A stretch of DNA of 12,832 nucleotides, from contig JAFYQN010000003.1 of NCBI GenBank assembly GCA_017559885.1, positions 1-12,832 of the forward strand. The letters run 5' to 3'. Under the pieces are notes generated by a model. It saw only the letters and a list, made by a program, of their open reading frames with translations. It made no database searches and was not told the DNA's origin. This DNA is from Clostridia bacterium. Lineage in GTDB: Bacteria; Bacillota; Clostridia; Oscillospirales; Acutalibacteraceae. This document shows positions 7,701-12,832 of this stretch, one piece after another (the stretch's first letter is position 1; the number at the start of each line of letters is the position of its first letter). A program made the position numbers and the translations under genes.

Positions 7701-7744
7701 AAGAAGTTACCGTAAAATTTGCGGTAACTTCTTGTGTTTTTTTT
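7701..7744 (+). terminator. Rho-independent terminator of proS
   Basis: A perfect 12-bp stem, AAGAAGTTACCG (7701-7712) with CGGTAACTTCTT (7722-7733), a 9-nt loop, then GTG and eight T residues (7737-7744). It ends the proS transcript 12 nt after the stop codon and abuts the ROK promoter. Confidence 0.93.
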
Positions 7745-7761
7745 AGATGTTATGTTATAAT
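7732..7761 (+). promoter_or_regulatory. Extended -10 promoter of the ROK-SIS-GH3 operon
   Basis: TATAAT at 7756-7761 is preceded by TG-T (7753-7755), an extended -10. The best -35 is a poor TTGTGT (7732-7737, 18-bp spacer) lying inside the proS terminator. The predicted start near 7768 coincides with the first base of the GGTGAT SD, so the leader would be about 9 nt. No operator palindrome is obvious. Confidence 0.55.
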
Positions 7762-7776
7762 GATTGCGGTGATAAA

Positions 7777-8685
7777 ATGAAAAATATTTTTTGTGTGGAT
7801 ATAGGCGGCTCAAAACTCATTTGCGGTGTACTGACTCCGCAAGGCGAGATAATTGAGACCACCAGAGCAGAATACTCCAAGGATTATACAATAGACACAA
7901 TAACCAATTTGATTTTTGAAGGATATCAAAAATTAAAAGGTCACGATTTTTGCGCGTGCGGTGTCGCAGTGCCCGGTCTTTGCGACTATGAAAGCGGCAA
8001 ATGGTTGTATTCTCCTTTTTCGGGGCTCGGCGATATACCGATTGCCGATATTATTTCCAATATGACAGGTCTTCCAACCTTTGCCGATAATGACGTAAAT
8101 ATATCTGCAATGGCCGAAAGATATTTTGGAGCGTGCAGGGAAACGGATGACTTTTTGTGGATTACCGTAAGCAACGGGATTGGCGGGGGTCTTTATCTCG
8201 GTGGCGATATATATCGCGGTCAAGGTTTGTCGGCAGGAGAGATAGGTCACTTTATAGTCGAAGAAAACGGTCGCAAGTGCGGTTGCGGTAACTGCGGTTG
8301 CCTTGAGGCGCACGCGTCGGGCGCGTCTATTGCGGCAATATATGACGAAAGAGCATCTAAAAACCTCGCCGCCAAGGAAATAGCAGAGCTTGCTCGCGGC
8401 GGAGACAAAACGGCGCTTGCCGTATGGCAAGAGGCGGGCGCATACATAGGCAAAGCCGTAGCGTATGCGGTAAATCTGCTTAATATAAACACCATTGTTT
8501 TAGGCGGCGGCGCGGCAGAGGCGTTTGATTTATTGGAGCCATCTGTTACAAAATCGCTTGCTCGCAACCTTTTTATAAAGGCAAATCCCGATGTAAAAAT
8601 CGTACACTCAATACCGGGAAGATATGCAGCGCTTATGGGTTGCGCCGCATTGGTAATAAATAATCAAAAGGAGAAAGATATATGA
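7777..8685 (+). CDS. ROK-family sugar kinase
   Basis: A 302-residue ROK protein of normal family length, predicted to phosphorylate a hexose or N-acetylhexosamine with ATP in the cytoplasm. It lacks the N-terminal helix-turn-helix of ROK repressors, so it is a kinase rather than a regulator. It has the phosphate loop DIGGSKL (from Asp8), FADNDVN with likely catalytic Asp106, TVSNGIGGGLYLGG, and the ROK zinc site: His158 in EIGHF plus Cys168, Cys170, Cys173 and Cys175 in CGCGNCGCLE. I chose ATG 7777 because GGTGAT (7768-7773) lies 3 nt upstream and the protein then begins MKNIFCVDIGG; an in-frame ATG at 7747 precedes the promoter. It overlaps the SIS gene by ATGA. Sugar specificity cannot be read from sequence; glucose, mannose, GlcNAc and ManNAc are all possible. 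Confidence 0.92.
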   Translation: MKNIFCVDIGGSKLICGVLTPQGEIIETTRAEYSKDYTIDTITNLIFEGYQKLKGHDFCACGVAVPGLCDYESGKWLYSPFSGLGDIPIADIISNMTGLPTFADNDVNISAMAERYFGACRETDDFLWITVSNGIGGGLYLGGDIYRGQGLSAGEIGHFIVEENGRKCGCGNCGCLEAHASGASIAAIYDERASKNLAAKEIAELARGGDKTALAVWQEAGAYIGKAVAYAVNLLNINTIVLGGGAAEAFDLLEPSVTKSLARNLFIKANPDVKIVHSIPGRYAALMGCAALVINNQKEKDI

Positions 8686-9245
8686 AACAGGTAATTTTAG
8701 ATTACGTTAATGATATTCATGCCCTGTGCAATAGCATTGACACCGAGCAACTAAATGCCGCTTGCGAGCTAATGCTCGAAAGCTATAAAGCGGGCAAAAA
8801 GATTTTTGTTGCGGGCAACGGCGGTAGCGCCGGCACATCTAATCACTTTTGTTGTGACTTTGGCAAAAATGCGGTAAAGGGCGACGACCACCGACCAAAG
8901 ATTATATCTCTTTCGGCAAATATAGAGGTTCTTACCGCTTTGGGCAACGATTTTTGCTACGCCGAAGTTTTCTCGCAACAACTTAAAAACCTTATGGATG
9001 ACGGAGATACCGTATTGCTAATTTCGGCAAGCGGCAATTCGCCCAATATAGTAAGTGCGGCAGAATATGCAAAATCTCGCGGCGGTAAGGTTATTGGTTT
9101 TTCGGGTTTTGCAGGCGGAAAGCTAAAAGAACTTTCTGACATAAACGTAAATATACCATCCACCTCATACGAACAAATCGAAGATTTGCACATGATGCTA
9201 ACACATATAATCGTTTGCTATTTTAAGGCATTAGGACTTGAATAA
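8682..9245 (+). CDS. GmhA-like SIS-domain sugar-phosphate isomerase
   Basis: A 187-residue single SIS-domain protein of the GmhA/DiaA type. The phosphosugar loop GNGGSAGTSNHF (residues ~44-56), the second loop ISASGNSPNI and the C-terminal IEDLHMMLTH are in the right order. Compared with E. coli GmhA (HFAEEL, catalytic Glu65, and His180), the second residue is kept (His170), but the Glu position is Asp59 in HFCCDF. The protein is likely an isomerase or a binding protein for a phosphorylated sugar; sedoheptulose-7-phosphate isomerase is the usual automatic label but is not demonstrated, and no hldA-, gmhB- or hldE-type heptose genes are nearby. AAGGAG (8668-8673) is 8 nt before ATG. The 4-nt overlap with ROK and the 2-nt gap to GH3 place it firmly in the operon. 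Confidence 0.85.
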   Translation: MKQVILDYVNDIHALCNSIDTEQLNAACELMLESYKAGKKIFVAGNGGSAGTSNHFCCDFGKNAVKGDDHRPKIISLSANIEVLTALGNDFCYAEVFSQQLKNLMDDGDTVLLISASGNSPNIVSAAEYAKSRGGKVIGFSGFAGGKLKELSDINVNIPSTSYEQIEDLHMMLTHIIVCYFKALGLE

Positions 9246-9247
9246 AT

Positions 9248-11608
9248 ATGGAAAAACTAAAATTTAATAAATCGGGTCTTGCGCTTTCGCGTCGCATTGC
9301 GGCAGAAGCGAGCGTCTTGCTTAAAAATGATGGCGTGCTTCCGCTTAAAAAGAACAGTAAGATTGCGCTTTTTGGTCGCAATCAATGCGACACCTATAAA
9401 GGTGGCGGCGGCGCGGCAGATTTATGGGCGGTAAAGTGCCAACCATATTGCGACGGACTTGAAAAGTTGGGCAACGTATACAAACCGCTACTTAAAAAAT
9501 ATCGTGATACCTGCGCCGCAAACCGCGACCCATCGCTTGGTAAGTTTCATCACGCTTGGAATTATCACAAATACTCTTTGCCCGAAGTGCGCCTTTGTGA
9601 CAGCGAGGTAGAGCTTGCGGCAAGCAAGTGTGACACCGCGGTAATATTTATCGGTCGTTTTTCCATTGAGGGCCGAGATATTGCAAACGTGCAGGGCGAA
9701 TATAAAATTACCGACCAAGAGGAGATAATGCTCTCTCAGGTAACAAAATATTTTAAAAAGACGGTGCTCGTGTTAAATATTCCAACGGCGCTTGATCTAA
9801 ACTTTTTAGACAAATATAACATTGGCGCTATTATACATAATTTTTACCCGGGTCATTTAGCGGGTTTTGCTATGGCAGATGTGCTTTACGGTAGGGTGCC
9901 GCCTTGTGGTAGACTTCCATTTTCTTGGGCAAAATGCGCCGATGATTATCCTACCAACGAAGGTTTTTCTACCGACAAGATAGTATATAGCGAGGGTCTA
10001 TATATGGGCTACCGCTATTTTGACACCTTTGAAAAAGAGGTAGCTTTTCCGTTTGGTTTTGGTCTATCATATACCAATTTTAAAACCGAAACCTTTTCTT
10101 GTAATATAGATAAAACCATAGTGACTATAAAGGTGGGAGTTACTAATATAGGTGATTTTAAGGGTAGAGAGGTTATTCAGTGTTATCTTTCTTCACCCGA
10201 TGGCAAACTCCAAAAACCATATCAAGCGCTTTGCGGCTTTGAAAAGACCGATTGGTTAAAACCGCAACAATCGCAAGAACTAAGCGTAAGTTTTGATTTG
10301 CTTGACTTTACTTCATTTGACCAAGAAACCGCTTCTTACGTATTGGAAAAGGGCGAATATATCGTTCGCATAGGCAAAAACAGTAAGAGCACAACCCCTG
10401 TTTGCGCGGTATGTGTTGGCGAAGATTTTGTAAGCAAAAAGGTTTTAAATCGTTTTGCGCTTAGCGAAAGCATTACTGAGCTAAGCAATACCGCAACCGA
10501 CAAGGAAAACACCGACAATTTGCCAAAACTTACGGCAGATTTCACTGAAATAGAAATCCTTGATTTTACTAATCCACCCCTAATTAAAGCGAAGCAAAAA
10601 ACAGGCGACTATACTTTCCAAGACGTTTTAGACGGCAAATGCTCGCCCGAGGAGCTTGCCGCTTGTCTTAGCGATGAGCAATTAGCGCAAATACTTACCG
10701 GCGATGGCTTTGAAAAACAGAGAACACTTGGCCTTTCTTTAGAGCCATTGGTTGAGGGTGAGGGTACACACACCCATCAGGTAACCGAACTGGGAATCCC
10801 GTCAAGTGTTATGCAAGACGGACCAAACGGTGTGCGAGCTACAACCTTTGCAAATCCTCCATTACCACCCGATTACGAGCTCTCGGGTAGAGATTGCGTA
10901 TATTATCCGAGCGTAATTGCGCAGGCGTCTACTTGGGACAGAAAACTTATAGAGCAAATGGGCAGGGAGATTTCGGTTGACCTTGATAAGATAGGATATA
11001 ACGGTCTTTGCGCGCCGGGTGTAAACCTGCATAGAAACATCCGTTGTGGCCGAAATTTTGAGTATTTTTCGGAAGACCCACTTCTTGCGGCCGAGCTTGC
11101 CGTAAGTCTTATAAACGGAGTTCAAAAAAATGCAGACGGCTCGCCGTCAAACCGATATGCCGTGCTTAAGCATCTTGCGTGCAACAACTCGGAATATATG
11201 CGCGTAACGGGTGACAGTGTGCTTAGCGAGCGCACCGCGCGAGAACTTTATTTGCGAGTTTTTGAATATGTTCTATCAAGAACAAATCCGCTTTCTATTA
11301 TGGCGGCGTATAACAAAATAAACGGCGTATATTCCGCGGCAAATAGCGATTTGCTTGACGGAGTTTGCCGTTACGAGTGGGGATATACCGGTTGGATTAT
11401 GACCGACTGGGACGTTAGGGTTAGCGAAGCCGAGTGCTTGTCGGCCGGATGCGATACCTGTATGCCGGGTCACTATAAGACCTTTGAAGAATTGCAAAAC
11501 GGCGGTCTTACTCGCGACGTAGCCGAGCATCGCGCGGCAAACCTCATCGCCCACTTGGCTAAAACCAAGCACTATTTTAACGGCGAGCTAAAAAACACTA
11601 CTGCCTAA
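9248..11608 (+). CDS. Glycoside hydrolase family 3 enzyme with reversed domain order
   Basis: A 786-residue GH3 beta-glycosidase without a signal peptide, so probably cytoplasmic. In most GH3 enzymes the TIM barrel comes first. Here the alpha/beta sandwich is N-terminal (about residues 10-215: SVLLKNDGVLPL, IALFGRN, and RFSIEGRD with candidate acid/base Glu141). A fibronectin III-like domain follows (about 283-375, GREVIQCYLSSPDG). After a linker, the catalytic barrel occupies about 470-775, with MQDGPNGVR (Asp524), KHLACNN (Lys641, His642) and nucleophile Asp720 in IMTDWDVR. This swapped order has been described for ruminal GH3 enzymes such as those of Butyrivibrio and Ruminococcus. The substrate is probably a beta-glucoside or related glycoside. 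The start is 2 nt after the SIS stop; the only SD is a distant AGGA (9233-9236), consistent with translational coupling. Transcription ends at the terminator at 11716. Confidence 0.93.
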   Translation: MEKLKFNKSGLALSRRIAAEASVLLKNDGVLPLKKNSKIALFGRNQCDTYKGGGGAADLWAVKCQPYCDGLEKLGNVYKPLLKKYRDTCAANRDPSLGKFHHAWNYHKYSLPEVRLCDSEVELAASKCDTAVIFIGRFSIEGRDIANVQGEYKITDQEEIMLSQVTKYFKKTVLVLNIPTALDLNFLDKYNIGAIIHNFYPGHLAGFAMADVLYGRVPPCGRLPFSWAKCADDYPTNEGFSTDKIVYSEGLYMGYRYFDTFEKEVAFPFGFGLSYTNFKTETFSCNIDKTIVTIKVGVTNIGDFKGREVIQCYLSSPDGKLQKPYQALCGFEKTDWLKPQQSQELSVSFDLLDFTSFDQETASYVLEKGEYIVRIGKNSKSTTPVCAVCVGEDFVSKKVLNRFALSESITELSNTATDKENTDNLPKLTADFTEIEILDFTNPPLIKAKQKTGDYTFQDVLDGKCSPEELAACLSDEQLAQILTGDGFEKQRTLGLSLEPLVEGEGTHTHQVTELGIPSSVMQDGPNGVRATTFANPPLPPDYELSGRDCVYYPSVIAQASTWDRKLIEQMGREISVDLDKIGYNGLCAPGVNLHRNIRCGRNFEYFSEDPLLAAELAVSLINGVQKNADGSPSNRYAVLKHLACNNSEYMRVTGDSVLSERTARELYLRVFEYVLSRTNPLSIMAAYNKINGVYSAANSDLLDGVCRYEWGYTGWIMTDWDVRVSEAECLSAGCDTCMPGHYKTFEELQNGGLTRDVAEHRAANLIAHLAKTKHYFNGELKNTTA

Positions 11609-11652
11609 GAGTGTATTTGAGCAAGTCTTTAGCTAACTTTTAATCGCCCGTT

Positions 11653-11745
11653 TAATAGCATCCCAGGCTGCAATCGCTGAAATGAAGTAATTTCAGAAGG
11701 TAAGCAAATAAAATTATCCCCTCGGAGCAATCCGAGGGGATTTTT
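11653..11745 (+). repeat. 3'-end element A: shared 12-mer, variable hairpin, terminator
   Basis: This follows the GH3 gene. It contains ATAGCA, then CAGGCTGCAATC (11664-11675), then a 7-bp hairpin CTGAAAT/ATTTCAG (11677-11683 with 11690-11696), an A-rich stretch ending AAATTATCC, and a GC-rich terminator. The same parts in the same order and near-identical spacing occur at 12221-12309, while the hairpin stems differ in sequence. That pattern (conserved 12-mer, compensatory stems) suggests a structured RNA or a mobile 3' module. The remaining 11609-11652 shows nothing I recognise. Confidence 0.6.
11716..11745 (+). terminator. Rho-independent terminator of the ROK-SIS-GH3 operon
   Basis: A 10-bp stem, ATCCCCTCGG (11716-11725) with CCGAGGGGAT (11732-11741), loop AGCAAT, followed by four further T residues. 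It forms the 3' half of element A and sits just upstream of the next promoter. Confidence 0.92.
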
Positions 11746-11754
11746 GTATATCTG

Positions 11755-11782
11755 TTGAAATTTATTTATAAATCGGTATAAT
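11755..11782 (+). promoter_or_regulatory. Sigma-A promoter of the small membrane-protein gene
   Basis: TTGAAA (11755-11760), a 16-bp spacer and consensus TATAAT (11777-11782). The predicted start near 11789 is about 2 nt before the GAGGTGAT SD, giving a leader of around 14 nt. Confidence 0.7.
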
Positions 11783-11802
11783 AAAATTAAGAGGTGATAG
11801 TA

Positions 11803-12204
11803 ATGAAAAAAGCAATTATTATTTTGAGTGCCATACTCCTTGTATTTCTGGTTGCATTTTTCGCACTCTATTTTATTTTAACTGCTCCTAAAAGAACAGG
11901 CGCTTTTTCTGTTGATAACTATGCCGAGTATATTCAAAACGAGAATTTTCAAACGGATGAAAATTACGGAACCATCACCGACTGGAAATCTGCTGTAATC
12001 GCAGGTAAAAAAGCAATTGCTGATAGGTTTGATAATTCCGAAGGTGGTATTTTTGAGTGGATGGGGTGCAGCGTTCGATACGACGAGGAAAGTGATGCTT
12101 ATTATGTGCGCACATATCATGTCGCACCGTTTGTATTGGGCGGAGCATTTGATGTGATTATTCAATCCGATGGAACAGTTCTTGCCATATGGGGAGAAGA
12201 ATAA
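11803..12204 (+). CDS. Membrane-anchored NTF2-fold immunity-like protein
   Basis: A 133-residue protein. Residues 3-27 form one hydrophobic N-terminal helix (after MKK), an anchor or uncleaved signal. The remaining domain has a helix (WKSAVIAGKKAIADRF), then strands (VRYDEESDAYYVRTY) and the terminal DVIIQSDGTVLAIWGEE. A helix followed by an ..YD...D.WYVR.. strand and a C-terminal I...DG.VLAIWGE is what I associate with the small NTF2-fold immunity protein family, in which members protect against polymorphic toxins. No toxin gene is adjacent, so immunity is only an inference; it may be an orphan or a generic extracytoplasmic protein. I chose ATG 11803 because GAGGTGAT (11791-11798) lies 4 nt upstream; the in-frame GTG at 11794 is inside the SD. 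It has its own promoter and is flanked on both sides by the related terminator elements, so it looks like a self-contained cassette. Confidence 0.6.
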   Translation: MKKAIIILSAILLVFLVAFFALYFILTAPKRTGAFSVDNYAEYIQNENFQTDENYGTITDWKSAVIAGKKAIADRFDNSEGGIFEWMGCSVRYDEESDAYYVRTYHVAPFVLGGAFDVIIQSDGTVLAIWGEE

Positions 12205-12220
12205 TTTCCCTCTTTTGGTG

Positions 12221-12309
12221 ATAGTAGCACAGGCTGCAATCAAAGAATCTAAATAATTAGATTTATAAAGTAAAAATTATCCGCCCGAAGAAATTCGGGC
12301 GGATTTTTT
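12221..12309 (+). repeat. 3'-end element B: second copy of the 12-mer/hairpin/terminator module
   Basis: It starts 16 nt after the preceding stop codon. It contains AGTAGCA, CAGGCTGCAATC (12230-12241, identical to element A), a 7-bp hairpin AATCTAA/TTAGATT (12246-12252 with 12257-12263, loop ATAA), an A-rich stretch ending AAATTATCC, and a GC-rich terminator. The distance from 12-mer to terminator stem is 40 nt in A and 37 nt in B. Confidence 0.6.
12279..12309 (+). terminator. Rho-independent terminator after the small membrane-protein gene
   Basis: A perfect 11-bp stem, ATCCGCCCGAA (12279-12289) with TTCGGGCGGAT (12294-12304), a GAAA tetraloop, and T continuing to 12309. It forms the 3' half of element B. 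Confidence 0.93.
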
Positions 12310-12327
12310 ATGTCAACAGGTGGTTGC

Positions 12328-12355
12328 TTGTTTTTTGGAACTCTTGCGATATAAT
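12328..12355 (+). promoter_or_regulatory. Promoter of the XRE/zinc-ribbon gene
   Basis: Consensus TATAAT at 12350-12355 with a weak -35, TTGTTT (12328-12333, 16-bp spacer). The predicted start near 12362 is next to the GAGGTGAT SD (12363-12370), leaving about 15 nt of leader. The weak -35 would suit activation or autoregulation, but no operator is obvious. Confidence 0.5.
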
Positions 12356-12376
12356 AGGTATTGAGGTGATAATGCT

Positions 12377-12832
12377 ATGGAAACAAAAGATATTATTTTT
12401 GAATTTAGAACGAGGAAAGGACTATCCCAAGATGAACTTGCGGAGAAAGTGTTTGTAACCCGACAGGCAGTTTCCCGTTGGGAGAACGGCGAAACGATAC
12501 CCAATACGGAAACACTTAAACTCCTATCAGAACTTTTTGACGTTTCTATTAATACACTTCTTGGCTCACCGAGACAACTTGTATGCGAGTGTTGCGGAAT
12601 GCCTATTGATGACAGTAATATCAGCCACGAAAAAGACGGCGCACTTAACGAAAACTATTGCGGATGGTGCTATGCTGACGGTGAATATACTCTTGCCTTT
12701 TTTGTAAATAGCGGTAACATTGACTCTATGGTGGCGCACTACACCGCCGCCAAAAAACATCGCAGTGACGATGCCTATACCCCAGGCGGTAAAGCAGGGG
12801 TTAGACCTGACCGCGCTGTGATAGTTTATTCA
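12377..12832 (+). CDS. XRE-type regulator with zinc ribbon, running in frame into YgiQ-like sequence (incomplete at the window edge)
   Basis: 152 codons are open to the window edge. Residues ~6-62 are a Cro/C1-type helix-turn-helix (LSQDELAEKVFVTRQAVSRW, then NGETIPNTETL). Residues 70-98 are a zinc ribbon resembling Pfam Zn_ribbon_2: CECCGMP (Cys70, Cys73) and YCGWCY (Cys95, Cys98). This pairing is a common clostridial transcription-factor family, whose members normally continue past the ribbon with an acidic helical tail. Here that tail is absent: from about residue 106 the protein reads as YgiQ (see the separate entry for 12686-12832). So the regulator is either truncated and fused, or the sequence is chimeric. 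ATG 12377 has GAGGTGAT 6 nt upstream; the nearer ATG at 12372 is in another frame that soon stops. Confidence 0.8.
   Translation, partial: METKDIIFEFRTRKGLSQDELAEKVFVTRQAVSRWENGETIPNTETLKLLSELFDVSINTLLGSPRQLVCECCGMPIDDSNISHEKDGALNENYCGWCYADGEYTLAFFVNSGNIDSMVAHYTAAKKHRSDDAYTPGGKAGVRPDRAVIVYS
12686..12832 (+). other. YgiQ-like internal fragment fused to the XRE/zinc-ribbon frame
   Basis: From about codon 106, in the same frame as the XRE protein, the translation reads LAFFVNS, GNIDSMVAHYTAAKK, then DAYTPGGKAG and VRPDRAVIVYS. This matches my recollection of the conserved N-terminal-half block of YgiQ radical SAM proteins (RLxFxVxxGNxDSMVxHYTxxKK, then PGGKxGxRPDRAxIVY). That block lies roughly 75-120 residues from the start, before the iron-sulfur CxxxCxxC motif. 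The normal first ~75 residues of YgiQ are absent. The join is within about 12686-12695. The C-terminus of a YgiQ protein is at the opposite window edge on the same strand. Confidence 0.75.

Noticed and set aside
7747..7776. ATG at 7747 as the ROK start
   Set aside because: It is upstream of the extended -10 promoter and would add ten residues ahead of MKNIFCVDIGG, which already matches the family start.
7933..8430. 165-codon minus-strand open frame opposite the ROK kinase
   Set aside because: Antisense shadow of a gene with clear ROK motifs; Arg-rich composition typical of the complement of a coding frame.
11653..12309. Elements A and B as integron attC sites or a known riboswitch
   Set aside because: I find no RYYYAAC/GTTRRRY core pair and no T-box, c-di-GMP, SAM, TPP, fluoride or preQ1 consensus, and no integrase in the window. 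They also sit at gene 3' ends, upstream of the next promoter.
1..12832. CRISPR arrays, tRNA or rRNA genes, transposases, phage genes
   Set aside because: No direct-repeat series, cloverleaf, rRNA-like block or recombinase-like protein was seen on either strand.

Overview
The window looks like chromosomal DNA from an anaerobic Firmicute of class Clostridia, probably an uncultured gut member of the Oscillospirales or a related order. The basis is indirect: GAGGTGAT-type Shine-Dalgarno (SD) sites, sigma-A-like promoters, GC-rich hairpin terminators with U tracts, an archaeal/eukaryotic-type ProRS, an intracellular GH3 enzyme with reversed domain order, and a double-hairpin intergenic repeat of a kind I associate with gut Firmicutes. 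No tRNA, rRNA, CRISPR array or transposase was seen.

Layout. (1) 1-2379, plus strand: the last 48 codons of a YgiQ-type radical SAM protein, then mnmA (tRNA 2-thiouridylase), an LUD-domain protein and a small two-helix YcxB-like membrane protein, tightly packed and apparently one operon. (2) 2378-2434: a hairpin repeat that also serves as terminator between convergent genes. (3) 2441-4324, minus strand: an ABC-F ribosome-associated ATPase. It is divergent from (4) an exported or lipid-anchored N-acetylmuramoyl-L-alanine amidase (4428-6185). The two promoters appear to share one palindromic -35 hexamer. (5) proS (6253-7689) with its own promoter and a strong terminator. (6) 7777-11608: an operon of ROK-family sugar kinase, GmhA-like SIS isomerase and GH3 glycosidase, all apparently cytoplasmic. 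It suggests hydrolysis of an imported glycoside followed by phosphorylation and possibly isomerisation of the sugar. (7) 11609-12832: two short monocistronic genes, a membrane-anchored NTF2-fold immunity-like protein and an XRE/zinc-ribbon regulator. Each is preceded by a related 3'-end element: a shared 12-mer, a variable hairpin, then a GC-rich terminator.

The most striking observation is at the right edge. The XRE/zinc-ribbon reading frame stops resembling its family near residue 105 and continues in frame into what I recognise as an internal N-terminal-half segment of YgiQ. The left edge of the window is the C-terminus of a YgiQ protein on the same strand. This is the signature of a tandem-duplication or excised-circle junction, or of a chimeric assembly.

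A second pattern is that four genes (ABC-F, ROK, the small membrane protein, XRE) have -10 boxes only 6-8 bp before the SD, so their predicted mRNAs begin almost at the ribosome binding site. All assignments come from reading the sequence and remembered family motifs; no search was run.
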